A DNA stretch of 47,280 bases from DASPHG01 sp035629775 (GCA_035629775.1 DASPHG010000020.1:1-47280); one strand, 5' to 3'. Counted from the stretch's first letter, positions 1-8,521 are shown. A program made the numbers and translations. The notes: generated by a model from the sequence alone, not told the origin.

Positions 1-753
1 GTCGGCGTCGATCGCCCCCGACCCGCGCACCTCCGCGAAGTCGCGCACGCGCTTGAGCAGCCGGTTCGCGACGCGCGGCGTCCCGCGGGAGCGCGCGGCG
101 ATGGCGCCCGCGCCTCCCTCGTCGACCTCCGTCCCGAGGATCGCGCCCGATCGCAGGACAATCTCGGCGAGGTCGGAGACGTCGTAGAGGTCGAGCCGGA
201 AGGTCACGCCGAAGCGGTCGCGGAGCGGTGTGGTCAAAAGCCCCGCGCGCGTCGTCGCGCCGACTAGCGTGAACTGCGGCAGGTCGAGGGTGACCACGCG
301 CGCACCCGCGCCCTGCCCGACCGTGATCGGGAGCTTGCGGTCCTCCATCGCGGGATAGAAGGTCTCCTCGACCGCCCGCGGCAGGCGGTGGATCTCGTCC
401 ACGAAAAACACCGCGCGCGGCTCGAGCGCCGTGAGGAAGGCGGCGACGTCGCCCTTGCGCTCGAGCGCGGGGCCGGCGGTCTGCACGAACGGCACGTCGA
501 GCTCGTTCGCGACTATCTGCGCGAGCGAGGTCTTTCCCAGCCCGGGCGGGCCGGCGAGGAGCACGTGGTCGAGCGCCTCACCCCTCCCGCGCGCCGCCTC
601 GATGAACACGGCGAGCTGGTCCTTGACCGCCCGCTGCCCGATGAAGTCCTCGAGCCGGCGTGGCCGGAGCGTGCGGTCGAGCTCCTCCTCCGGGCTCGTG
701 GCGACGGCGGCCTGGAGCCGCTCCACCCCGGGCGTCCGGATGCCCTCGCTCAC
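1..753 (-). CDS. ruvB: Holliday junction branch-migration ATPase RuvB (C-terminus beyond the left edge)
   Basis: RuvB is the hexameric AAA+ motor that drives branch migration of Holliday junctions together with RuvA. The visible 251 codons read from a GTG at 753. Walker A GPPGLGKT is near residues 68-75, a Walker B DEIH lies in VFFVDEIHRL, and sensor-like GATTRAG follows. The frame is still open at base 1, so roughly the last quarter of the protein, including the winged-helix domain, lies outside. The GTG start overlaps the ruvA stop as GTGA (750-753), which fixes the start and suggests coupled translation. It is the third gene of ruvC-ruvA-ruvB. Confidence 0.97.
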   Translation of the reverse strand, partial: MSEGIRTPGVERLQAAVATSPEEELDRTLRPRRLEDFIGQRAVKDQLAVFIEAARGRGEALDHVLLAGPPGLGKTSLAQIVANELDVPFVQTAGPALERKGDVAAFLTALEPRAVFFVDEIHRLPRAVEETFYPAMEDRKLPITVGQGAGARVVTLDLPQFTLVGATTRAGLLTTPLRDRFGVTFRLDLYDVSDLAEIVLRSGAILGTEVDEGGAGAIAARSRGTPRVANRLLKRVRDFAEVRGSGAIDAD

Positions 754-1322
754 CGGGCGGCCCGCAATGCCGCGGCGATGAGGTCCTCGGGAGACTCGCC
801 GGCGGCCCCGTCCAGCAGCTCGTCGGCCTCCTGTGCGCTGAACCCGAGACTCTCGAGCCCCTGGCGCGCCAGGACGCGCGGATCGTCGGACTTGGTGATG
901 ACGATCTCGTCGCTGATCCGCCCGGCGACCTTCTCGCGCAGCTCGACGATGACGCGGTCGGCGGTCCGCTTCCCGATGCCGGGCACCGCCTGGAAGCGGG
1001 CCGCGTCACCGGTCGCGATCGCGTTCAGGAGCTCGCGCGGCTTGCCGCCGGAGAGCACGGCCAGGGCGACCTTCGGGCCCACCCCCTGGACCCCGATCAG
1101 CATCAGGAAGAGCTCGCGCTCCTCCTCGGACGAGAAGCCGTACAGGTTGATCGCGTCGTCGCGCATCACGAGGTGCGTGTGGAGCACGACCTCCTTCCCG
1201 GCGCCGGGAACCGCCCGCAGCGTCTCCGACGAGACGGCGACGCGGTAGCCGACGCCCGCGCACTCGACGACCACGTGGTCGGGCTTTCTGGCGGACACCG
1301 GCCCGCGGACCGACGCGATCAC
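750..1322 (-). CDS. ruvA: Holliday junction DNA-binding protein RuvA
   Basis: RuvA tetramers bind four-way junctions and recruit RuvB. The 190-residue product has the family's usual length. It has an N-terminal OB fold (IASVRGPV...), tandem helix-hairpin-helix segments (LIGVQGVGPKVAL, then VPGIGKRTADRVI) and a C-terminal RuvB-contact domain (GLESLGFSAQEADELL). The GTG at 1322 is chosen because it overlaps the ruvC stop as GTGA. An in-frame extension upstream of it would only duplicate ruvC sequence in the wrong frame. Confidence 0.97.
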   Translation of the reverse strand: MIASVRGPVSARKPDHVVVECAGVGYRVAVSSETLRAVPGAGKEVVLHTHLVMRDDAINLYGFSSEEERELFLMLIGVQGVGPKVALAVLSGGKPRELLNAIATGDAARFQAVPGIGKRTADRVIVELREKVAGRISDEIVITKSDDPRVLARQGLESLGFSAQEADELLDGAAGESPEDLIAAALRAAR

Positions 1323-1810
1323 GCGAGCGCCGCCTGGAGCGCCGCCCCGTTCGCGTGGCAGATCGCAACCGCGAGCGCGTCGGCCGCGTGGTCCTCCTTG
1401 GGCGGCTCGGGCAGCGCGAGCAGCGCGCCCACCATCCGCTGGACCTGGGCCTTGTCGGCCGACCCCGAGCCGCACACCGCCTGCTTGACGGCCTGCGGCG
1501 TGTAGGAGAAGCAGGGAACGCCGGCCATCCCGGCCGACAGGAGCACGGCGCCGCGCGCCTGGCCCACGGCGAAGGCGGTGCGCGCGTTCTGTCCGAAGAA
1601 GAGGTCCTCGACCGCGACCGCCGCCGGCTCGTACCGCGCGATCAGGTCGCACACGCGCGCGTGGATGCGGGCGAGCCGGCGCTCGAGTGCCTCGTCGGGC
1701 CCCGTGCCGATGACCCCGCCGTCGAGGGCCGCGAGCTGCTGCCCGCGCGAGAGGACCACGCCGAAGCCTGTGTGCGCGGTGCCGGGATCGATGCCGAGGA
1801 CGACCACCAT
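1319..1810 (-). CDS. ruvC: Holliday junction resolvase RuvC
   Basis: RuvC is the endonuclease that cuts Holliday junctions. The 163-residue protein has an RNase H-like fold with the expected acidic active site: D8 in GIDPG, E68 in VEDLFF, and H141 and D144 in the DHAADAL motif. Histidine at the third position is seen in many RuvC proteins outside Enterobacteria. The start is ATG at 1810. It is the first gene of ruvC-ruvA-ruvB and lies 33 bases after the stop of the glycoside hydrolase gene. In many actinobacteria yebC lies directly upstream; here yebC is about 3.3 kb away. Confidence 0.97.
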   Translation of the reverse strand: MVVVLGIDPGTAHTGFGVVLSRGQQLAALDGGVIGTGPDEALERRLARIHARVCDLIARYEPAAVAVEDLFFGQNARTAFAVGQARGAVLLSAGMAGVPCFSYTPQAVKQAVCGSGSADKAQVQRMVGALLALPEPPKEDHAADALAVAICHANGAALQAALA

Positions 1811-1828
1811 CCCGGTGATTCTGCGTCG

Positions 1829-1844
1829 GGAGGCGGACGCCTCC
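1829..1844. repeat. Short perfect inverted repeat between glycoside hydrolase gene and ruvC
   Basis: GGAGGCGGACGCCTCC reads as a 6-bp perfect stem with a 4-base loop. It touches the stop codon of the glycoside hydrolase gene. No T-run follows on either strand, so it is at most a weak hairpin or a processing/termination aid. Confidence 0.4.
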
Positions 1845-3214
1845 TAGATGCCCGTGTCGAAGAGGCGTTCGTCGGGACAGGGGACGGGCAGGATCTCGCA
1901 GACCGGGTTCTCATCCGGCGGGTCCTTGGGCGGCGGCCGCGGGCCCCCGTCGGGAGGCGGCGGCGGGTCGCGGTCGGCCACGCCGTCGCGCTTCGGGCGG
2001 GGTGCGCGCACGTCCCCACTGGACACGGCGTTGGTCGCCCACCGGACCAGCGCGTTGTAGGTGCGCGTCTCGCCGCCCTGCCAGTCGAGGATGCTCAGGT
2101 CGAAGGAGAACCCTCCCGGCGGCTGGACGAAGACGTAGTAGAGGAGCTGGCGGACGCGCGGGTGCTCCACCGCCATCCGGAAGCCCTGCACGGACCACTT
2201 CGCGCGCTTGCGCTCCGGGATCTTGCGATCGCCCTCGCGGAAGTACCCGAACTCGGTCAGGTACAGCGGCAGCCAGGGCTCGCCGCGTGGCGGGACAAGC
2301 GCGCGCGACTCCTTCGCCGCGTCGAGCGCGTCGGTCAGCCGGTCGAGCGCGCCCATGCTGACGTCGTCGGGGCTCGGCCGGCGTGCCTTCTTCGGAGGCT
2401 TCAGGAACTCGTACGGGTGGTGCGCGAAGCCGTCCGCCCGGAGGGTCCCGCCCGCGCAGCGCTTGCCGCTGAGCGGCGCCGCATCGCGCTGGCGGACCGC
2501 CCGCCGCGTGGGCTCGTAGCGCCGGTTGACGCACAGCACGCGCCGCACGAACTCGAGCGGGGCGATCGCGTGGCGCGAGTCGTAGGGAACGAGCTCGCCG
2601 AACAGGACGTCGGCCTTCGGGTCCTCACGCTTGATCGCGCGGTAGCCGACCTGGTAGAGCTGCCGGTAGCGCCAGGCCGCCTGCCGTTGCGGCGCGAGGT
2701 GGCTGATCCAGTTCGGCTCGTTCCAGATGGAGTAGCGGCTCACCCTGCCTTCGAACTCCCGCGCGGCCGCGCTGACGAACTCTTTGAAGTAGCGGGGGTT
2801 CGGCCGGTTGTGACCGCGCTCGACGATCCGCGTCGGCGTCGCCCACGAGGGGGCCGGGCCGGTCAGCGTGAACTGGACGCGCACGCCGTAGCCGCGTGCC
2901 AGGTTGATGATCGACCAGTACGGCGCCCAGTCGTACTCGACGTTCGCGGGCTTGGTCAGCAGGCGCTCCTGGTCATTCACGACCGCGTGGCTCCAGGCGA
3001 GGTTCACGCGCAGGGCCGAGCCCTGCATCGCGCGCATCTGGTCGAACGCGGTGTCGCGGCTGTAGTACTGGCCGTGCACTCCGCCGCGATGGAGGAAGAG
3101 CCGGTCGTCCTGGAGCGCGACCTCGAGTCCCCGCACGGCGCCGGCGGATTGCGGCGCGACGAGGAGCGCGCCCGTCAGAGCGGTCACGGCGAGAACGATC
3201 AGGCGAGCCCTCAT
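1844..3214 (-). CDS. Secreted glycoside hydrolase-like protein, clan GH-A TIM barrel
   Basis: The 456-residue product starts with a signal peptide (residues 1 to about 26, hydrophobic core LIVLAVTALTGALLVA, then AGA). It continues as a barrel with the two clan GH-A landmarks: the acid/base in WNEPN (E166) and the nucleophile in LTEFGY (E321). HHPYEF near 265 also fits. The nearest known families are GH5/GH39-type glycosidases; the substrate cannot be read from sequence. After about residue 405 there is a proline-rich, charged tail ending in a Cys pair. It is encoded between the small GNAT-like gene and ruvC. The start is ATG at 3214; a perfect inverted repeat covers this start codon. Confidence 0.8.
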   Translation of the reverse strand: MRARLIVLAVTALTGALLVAPQSAGAVRGLEVALQDDRLFLHRGGVHGQYYSRDTAFDQMRAMQGSALRVNLAWSHAVVNDQERLLTKPANVEYDWAPYWSIINLARGYGVRVQFTLTGPAPSWATPTRIVERGHNRPNPRYFKEFVSAAAREFEGRVSRYSIWNEPNWISHLAPQRQAAWRYRQLYQVGYRAIKREDPKADVLFGELVPYDSRHAIAPLEFVRRVLCVNRRYEPTRRAVRQRDAAPLSGKRCAGGTLRADGFAHHPYEFLKPPKKARRPSPDDVSMGALDRLTDALDAAKESRALVPPRGEPWLPLYLTEFGYFREGDRKIPERKRAKWSVQGFRMAVEHPRVRQLLYYVFVQPPGGFSFDLSILDWQGGETRTYNALVRWATNAVSSGDVRAPRPKRDGVADRDPPPPPDGGPRPPPKDPPDENPVCEILPVPCPDERLFDTGI

Positions 3215-3273
3215 CCCTGCCTAAAAGCTAGGGGAGTCGCGGAGTTGCGGCAAGAGGGGTCAGCGATGAGGGC
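3207..3273. repeat. Inverted repeat GCCCTCATC / GATGAGGGC spanning the glycoside hydrolase start codon
   Basis: GCCCTCATC at 3207-3215 and GATGAGGGC at 3265-3273 are perfect 9-base complements 49 bases apart. The right arm in the minus transcript contains the glycoside hydrolase AUG. Paired, it would bury the start codon. The left arm in the plus direction likewise contains an ATG of a tiny reading frame. Confidence 0.4.
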
Positions 3274-3340
3274 GAACGGCGCGACGGCGGCGGGTGACTC
3301 CGAACCGGCGGGTCCGGCGCCACTCGCACGCCGTCGCTGA
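3266..3340 (+). CDS. Possible 24-codon small ORF, function unknown
   Basis: An ATG at 3266 is preceded by AGAGGGG at 3253-3259 with a 6-base spacer, and reads 24 codons to TGA at 3338. The product would be a hydrophilic Ala/Gly/Pro-rich peptide ending in three arginines. It lies in the 179-base gap between two minus-strand genes, the only gap of that size here. The ribosome-site match is the only support. A chance frame is as likely as a gene. Confidence 0.18.
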   Translation: MRANGATAAGDSEPAGPAPLARRR

Positions 3341-3393
3341 GAGTGCCTCGGTGCGGCTCCGCGCCGCGTAGAGGCTCAGTTGCGAATCCATCG

Positions 3394-3639
3394 CTATGCG
3401 GCCACCGTCGTGACGTGGCGACCGTGCACGCGGAGCATGTCGACCAGCTCCGCGGTCGGGGCGAACGGGTTGGCGACGACCCGCCCGTTCGTCAGGCTGA
3501 GCGCCGCGCGCGCGTCGCCGCCCTCCTCCGCGATCAGCACATCGCCGCGCAGAGCCGGCCGGTCGTCCAGCGCCGCCAGCCGACGGAGCGTGAACTCGTC
3601 CGCCGACGTGGCCTGGCGAATCTTGATCTCGGTTCCCAT
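3394..3639 (-). CDS. Small conserved protein resembling the N-terminal half of a GNAT acetyltransferase
   Basis: The 81-residue product begins MGTEIKIRQATSADEFTLRR, the pattern of a GNAT first strand and helix. It then has an EEGGDARAALSL strand pair and a predicted helix (TAELVDMLRVHG). It stops before the acetyl-CoA-binding motif (R/Q-x-x-G-x-G/A), so catalysis is unlikely. Similar short proteins are common in high-GC actinobacteria (family recollection, not a search). The ATG at 3639 is preferred over the ATG at 3666 because GAGGAGGCC (3643-3651) sits as its ribosome site. It is divergent from the LysR gene and may be its target. Confidence 0.6.
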   Translation of the reverse strand: MGTEIKIRQATSADEFTLRRLAALDDRPALRGDVLIAEEGGDARAALSLTNGRVVANPFAPTAELVDMLRVHGRHVTTVAA

Positions 3640-3699
3640 CTCGGCCTCCTCGGCTCGGATTGACATTGCACGAACGAGGATGCCACCTCCGACCCATCA

Positions 3700-3719
3700 G
3701 ATCAAATGACAGTTTGTTC
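3700..3719. promoter_or_regulatory. Putative LysR operator, interrupted palindrome
   Basis: GATCAAATGACAGTTTGTTC consists of GATCAAA and TTTGTTC around a 6-base centre, matching on 6 of 7 paired positions. It is AT-rich in a very GC-rich context. It lies in the divergent gap between the LysR gene and the small GNAT-like gene and covers the predicted -35 of the LysR promoter. Such a position fits autoregulation by a LysR protein. Confidence 0.5.
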
Positions 3720-3734
3720 TATCCGTGATAAGGT
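3706..3734 (+). promoter_or_regulatory. Predicted primary-sigma promoter of the LysR gene, leaderless
   Basis: ATGACA (3706-3711, 5 of 6 to TTGACA) and TAAGGT (3729-3734, a TAnnnT -10) are separated by 17 bases. Transcription would start about 7 bases past the -10, at the A of the ATG at 3741. That predicts a leaderless mRNA, common in actinobacteria. Confidence 0.5.
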
Positions 3735-3740
3735 GCTCTT

Positions 3741-4670
3741 ATGCTCGACGTCAAGCGTTTGAGGGTGCTTCACGAGGTCGCGAAGCAGGGCTCGTTCTCC
3801 GCCGCGGCCGACGCCCTCTCATACACCCAGTCGGCCATCTCCCAGCAGATCGCGGCGCTCGAACGGGAGACCGCGACGACGCTGGTCGAGCGCGGCGCGC
3901 GCGGAATCCGGCTCACCGACGCCGGCGAGGCGCTGGTCAGGCACGCCGACGCCATCCTCATGCGGATCACCGACGCCGAGGCGGAGCTCGAGGCGATCGC
4001 CGGGCTGCGCGGCGGCCGCGTCCGGCTGGCGTGCTTCACGACCGCCGGGTCCACCTTCGTGCCGCACGCGATCGCCACGTTCCACGAGCGCCATCCCGCG
4101 GTCGACATCTCGCTGCGCGAGGCTGATCCCGAGGAGAGCGTGCCGGGGCTCAAGGCGGGACATCTCGACATCGCGATCCTCTTCGAGCCCCACGGCGCGG
4201 GCGACCTCACGGATCTGGAGCAGACGCACCTGCTCGAGGACCCGATGTCGATCGTCCTCCCGGAGAAGCACCCGCTCGCCTCGCGCGCCAAGATCCGGCT
4301 CAAGGACCTGGAGAGCGAGGCCTGGGTACAGACGACCGACAGCTGCCCCTGCTGCGTGATCGTCGCCGACCGGTGCCGCGCCGCCGGCTTCGAGCCGCGA
4401 ATCGCCTTCGAGTCGGACGACTACCTCACGATCCAGGGCCTCGTCGCCGCCGGAGTCGGGGTCGCGATGATCCCCTCGCTGGGCCTCGCGGCCGTGCGGC
4501 CCGACATCGCCATCCGGCCCGTGACGGGGACACCGCCGAAGCGCGACATCTTCGCGGCCACGCTGCCCGGCGGCCGAAAGTCGCCGGCCACCCAGGCAAT
4601 GCTCGAAGTGCTCGAGGAGGCGGCCGCCCAGTACTACCAGGGCGAGACGCGCCTCTCCGTGGCCTCCTAG
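3741..4670 (+). CDS. LysR-family transcriptional regulator
   Basis: The 309-residue protein has the LysR N-terminal winged helix (residues 1-60, LRVLHEVAKQGSFSAAADAL, then TQSAISQQIAALE) and a periplasmic-binding-like sensor domain from about 93. The sensor has an unusual cysteine group, CPCC at 202-205 plus C212. It could be a metal or thiol-reactive site, although a structural role is possible. The ligand is unknown. It is transcribed against its neighbours, with the small GNAT-like gene divergent. Its TAG stop shares CTAG with the converging SCP2 gene (4667-4670). Confidence 0.9.
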   Translation: MLDVKRLRVLHEVAKQGSFSAAADALSYTQSAISQQIAALERETATTLVERGARGIRLTDAGEALVRHADAILMRITDAEAELEAIAGLRGGRVRLACFTTAGSTFVPHAIATFHERHPAVDISLREADPEESVPGLKAGHLDIAILFEPHGAGDLTDLEQTHLLEDPMSIVLPEKHPLASRAKIRLKDLESEAWVQTTDSCPCCVIVADRCRAAGFEPRIAFESDDYLTIQGLVAAGVGVAMIPSLGLAAVRPDIAIRPVTGTPPKRDIFAATLPGGRKSPATQAMLEVLEEAAAQYYQGETRLSVAS

Positions 4671-5116
4671 CCGTCGGCGGCCGGGATCCGGAAGCGCGAC
4701 TGGATGGTCGCGGCGAACATCAGGTCGCCGTCGATCTTCAGCTTGCCGGTCATGAACATCATCGGACCGGCCGCGTTGCCGGTCACCAGCTTCAGGAAGT
4801 CCACCGGCTTCATGCGGAGCGTGACGCGCGGCGCCCGGTCGCCATCCTTCTCCACGCGGCAGGTCGCGCCTGACATGACCACCTGGTAGCGGTCGACGCC
4901 GCCGCCCGGCCGGTCCTTGATCTGCCACTCAACCACGTCCTCGGCGGCCGCGGCCGGGTCGCCCCGGAAGTGCTCGGCCATCTGGCCGAAGATCCCGTCG
5001 AGGACGAGCGCGCGCGCCTCGGGATTCGCCATCCCGGCCGCGAGCTGGTCGTCGGGCGTCTCGCCGATCGCCTTGACGAACGCGCTGGGGTCGACGGCCG
5101 CGGGATCGATCTCCAT
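4667..5116 (-). CDS. SCP2 sterol-binding domain protein
   Basis: The 149-residue product matches the SCP2 lipid-binding fold: WQIKDRPGGGVDRYQVVMSG, then a strand and VTLRMKPVDFLKLVTGNAAGPMMFMTGKLKIDGD, where the MTGKLKIDGD segment is typical. These single-domain proteins bind lipids or acyl-CoA in a hydrophobic tunnel; the partner is unknown. It starts at ATG 5116, two bases after the yebC stop, so it appears to be the last gene of the pdxS-pdxT-M29-yebC operon. Confidence 0.85.
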   Translation of the reverse strand: MEIDPAAVDPSAFVKAIGETPDDQLAAGMANPEARALVLDGIFGQMAEHFRGDPAAAAEDVVEWQIKDRPGGGVDRYQVVMSGATCRVEKDGDRAPRVTLRMKPVDFLKLVTGNAAGPMMFMTGKLKIDGDLMFAATIQSRFRIPAADG

Positions 5117-5118
5117 CG

Positions 5119-5868
5119 TCAGCCCGCCATCCGCTCGAGCACGTCGGCGTCCACGTCGAAGTTCGCGTGCACGGCGCTCACGTCGTCGTGCTCCTCGAGC
5201 GCCTCGATCAGGCGCATGAGCTGGCCGACCTGGTCCTCGGGGACGTCCACCGTGCTCTTCGGCTGCATCGCGAGCTCCGCCGACTCGAGCTCGACGTTTG
5301 CCTCCTCGAGCGCCTGGCGCACGTCCGCCAGGGCCTCCGGAGCGGTCACGACCTCGTACACGTCGTCGTCGATCGAGACATCCTCGGCGCCGGCGTCGAT
5401 CGCGACGAAGAGGTCGTCCTCCGAGTAGCGCGCGCCGTCCACCACGATCACACCCTTCTTGTCGAACACCCACGCGACGGACCCCGGCTCGCCGAGGTTG
5501 CCGCCCGACTTGCTGAAGGTGTGGCGCACCTCGGCCCCGGTTCGGTTGCGGTTGTCCGTGAGCGCTTCGACCAGCACGGCGACCCCGCTGGGCCCGTAGC
5601 CCTCGTAGAGGACCGTCTCGAAGGACTCCGCGTCGGCGTCCGCGCCCGTCCCCTTCGCGATCGCCCGCTCGATGTTGTCCTTCGGCATCGAGGCGTCCTT
5701 CGCCTTCTGGACCGCGAGCGCCAGCGCGGGGTTCCCGCCCGGGTCCCCCCCGCCCTCACGCGCGGCGACCTGGATCGCGCGCGCGAGCTTCGTGAAGAGG
5801 GCGCCGCGCTTCGCGTCGGTCGCCTTCTTCTTGTGCTTGATCGACGCCCACTTGGAGTGACCGGCCAT
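5119..5868 (-). CDS. yebC: YebC/PmpR family protein (TACO1 family)
   Basis: A 249-residue, full-length YebC family protein. The N-terminus MAGHSKWASIKHKKKATDAK and the segment GYGPSGVAVLVEALTDNRNRT are family hallmarks. Members were described as transcription regulators; more recent work on homologues points to relief of ribosome stalling at proline-rich stretches. It starts at ATG 5868, just after the M29 aminopeptidase stop. In many actinobacteria it is followed directly by ruvC; here an SCP2 gene and other genes intervene. Confidence 0.95.
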   Translation of the reverse strand: MAGHSKWASIKHKKKATDAKRGALFTKLARAIQVAAREGGGDPGGNPALALAVQKAKDASMPKDNIERAIAKGTGADADAESFETVLYEGYGPSGVAVLVEALTDNRNRTGAEVRHTFSKSGGNLGEPGSVAWVFDKKGVIVVDGARYSEDDLFVAIDAGAEDVSIDDDVYEVVTAPEALADVRQALEEANVELESAELAMQPKSTVDVPEDQVGQLMRLIEALEEHDDVSAVHANFDVDADVLERMAG

Positions 5869-5870
5869 GG

Positions 5871-6977
5871 CTAGATCACGAACTTCCCGTCGCGCTGAAT
5901 CTCGGCGCCGTCCACGGCGATCGCGCCGCCCTGGCGGAGGTCGCAGACCATGTCCCAGTGGACCGCCGAGTTGTTGACGCCGCCCGTCTCGGGGTAGCTC
6001 ATGCCGATCGCCATGTGCACCGTGCCGCCGATCTTCTCGTCCAGCAGGATCTCCTTCGTCCCGGTCGAGATCCCGTAGTTCGTGCCGATGCCGAGCTCGC
6101 CGAGGCGCCGGGCCCCGTCGTCCGTGTCCAGCATGGAGATCAGGAACTCCTCGCCGCGCTCCGCCGAGGCGTCGACGACCCGGCCGTCCTCGAACCGGAA
6201 CCGCACGCCGGCGACCTCGCGGCCGCCGTAGGTCGCCGGGAAGGAGAACGAGATCTCGCCGTTCACGGAGTCCTCGATCGGGCCGGTGAAGAACTCGCCG
6301 TCGGGCATGTTGTGCTCGCCGACGCAGGGGATGAACTTCCGCCCGGCCACGCCGAGCGTGATGTCGGTGCCTCCCGGCGCGGTGATCCGGACCTCCTCCT
6401 TGCCCTCCATCCAGGCCGCGAGCCGTCTGACCTCGTCGGACTGGCGTTGCCACGCGGTCACCGGCTCCGCGTCGGTTGCGAGGCAGGCGCGGTAGTAGAA
6501 GTCCTCGTAGGCGCCCAGCGACATGCCCGCCTCCGACGCGTACGCGTGCGTCGGGAAGAGCGTGAGCGACCAGCGGTAGCTGCCCTCGGCGGACCGGCGC
6601 ATGCTCGTCTCCATCAGCGGCTGGCGCGCCTTCTGCACGACCGACTGGAGCTTCGGGTCCACCTGCGAGAGCGCGCGCGAGTTGGCGTCTGCCATCACCG
6701 CGATGCGCACGTCGGCGTTCTCCGCCGCCCAGGTGGCGGTCGGCGGGATCCACTCGAGCTGCTTCTGGTTCGCCAGCTCGTAGAAGGCGGGCGCGGCGCC
6801 CTCGGTCGACAGCTGCATGATCGGCAGCCCGCCGGCGCGGAGGACCTCCTCGTAGATTGCCTGCACGAGCGGCTCTGCCTCGGTGGTCGACTGAATCACG
6901 CAGACGTCGTCCGGCTGCACCCGCGTCGAGTAGCGGACAAGGATCTGCGCGAGGGCGTCGGCGCGCTGGTCCCTCAT
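5871..6977 (-). CDS. M29-family metalloaminopeptidase
   Basis: The 368-residue product matches M29 (thermophilic aminopeptidase T/S type), which uses two metal ions to remove N-terminal residues. Seen are VGEHNMPDGEFFTGP with the metal-binding Glu, IGTNYGI, GTVHMAIGMSYPE and NSAVHWDMVCDL, the last with His and Asp ligands. The ATG at 6977 is chosen over a GTG at 6992 because it overlaps the pdxT stop as ATGA. Its position between pdxT and yebC is not the commonest arrangement and looks like an insertion into the operon. Confidence 0.92.
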   Translation of the reverse strand: MRDQRADALAQILVRYSTRVQPDDVCVIQSTTEAEPLVQAIYEEVLRAGGLPIMQLSTEGAAPAFYELANQKQLEWIPPTATWAAENADVRIAVMADANSRALSQVDPKLQSVVQKARQPLMETSMRRSAEGSYRWSLTLFPTHAYASEAGMSLGAYEDFYYRACLATDAEPVTAWQRQSDEVRRLAAWMEGKEEVRITAPGGTDITLGVAGRKFIPCVGEHNMPDGEFFTGPIEDSVNGEISFSFPATYGGREVAGVRFRFEDGRVVDASAERGEEFLISMLDTDDGARRLGELGIGTNYGISTGTKEILLDEKIGGTVHMAIGMSYPETGGVNNSAVHWDMVCDLRQGGAIAVDGAEIQRDGKFVI

Positions 6978-7504
6978 GCGCTGAGCACCCACTCGTGCAG
7001 CCGCGCGTCGTCGGTCAGCTCGGGATGGAAGGCGACCGCGAGGATGTTGTCCTGACGCACGGCCACGGGATGGCCGTCGACCTCGGCGAGCACCTCGACC
7101 GCCTCACCGGCCTCCTCCACCCACGGGGCCCGGATGAACACCGCGCGCATCCGCTCGCCGTCGATCTCCATCTCGATCTCGAATGACCGCAGCTGGCGGC
7201 CGAATGCGTTGCGCCTGGTGCTGACGTCGAGCAATCCCAGGTGGTCCCGGTCGAGCATGATCATCCCGGCGCATGTTCCCAGGGTGGGAACGCCGCTCTT
7301 CACGAGGTCTATGAGGGGGGCGGCCAAGTGCTCCCGTTCGATGCCCAGGGTCATCGTGGTCGATTCGCCGCCGGGGATGACGAGTCCTTCGATGCCGCTG
7401 AGGTCTTCCGGCGTGCGCACCTCCCGCGGCGTCGCTCCGACCTTGCGGACGAGTTTCGCGTGGGCCTCGAAGTCGCCCTGCAGGGCGAGAATCCCGACCG
7501 TCAC
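6974..7504 (-). CDS. pdxT: Pyridoxal 5'-phosphate synthase glutaminase subunit PdxT
   Basis: PdxT hydrolyses glutamine and channels ammonia to PdxS in the DXP-independent vitamin B6 route. The 176-residue class I amidotransferase has GGES near 45-48, the nucleophile C78 in GTCAGM, and H160 with E162 in FHPEL. The GTG at 7504 gives the standard VTVGILALQG N-terminus. No good Shine-Dalgarno precedes it; instead the 97 bases between pdxS and pdxT hold a palindrome and direct repeats. Confidence 0.96.
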   Translation of the reverse strand: MTVGILALQGDFEAHAKLVRKVGATPREVRTPEDLSGIEGLVIPGGESTTMTLGIEREHLAAPLIDLVKSGVPTLGTCAGMIMLDRDHLGLLDVSTRRNAFGRQLRSFEIEMEIDGERMRAVFIRAPWVEEAGEAVEVLAEVDGHPVAVRQDNILAVAFHPELTDDARLHEWVLSA

Positions 7505-7524
7505 GAGCCTGCAAAGCCGCGCAT

Positions 7525-7581
7525 GCCTGCGTCCTCGGCCCTCGACTTGCGTCGCAAGTCTTCGGGCCTGCGTCCTTGGCC
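7525..7581. repeat. Structured element between pdxS and pdxT: palindrome flanked by 16-base direct repeats
   Basis: Direct repeats GCCTGCGTCCTCGGCC (7525-7540) and GCCTGCGTCCTTGGCC (7566-7581) differ at one base. Between them, GACTTGCGTCGCAAGTC (7544-7560) is a 7-bp stem with a 3-base loop. The element fills most of the intercistronic space. It could be a dispersed repeat unit or an RNA element that sets the PdxS/PdxT ratio. No second copy was noticed elsewhere in the window. Confidence 0.6.
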
Positions 7582-7601
7582 TGCTTGCTTTTCGGCTCGT
7601 T

Positions 7602-8521
<920 letters not shown>

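Noticed and set aside
1355..3340. Long plus-strand open frame opposite ruvC and the glycoside hydrolase
   Set aside because: Low-complexity Arg/Val/Asp product; the opposite strand carries clear catalytic motifs.
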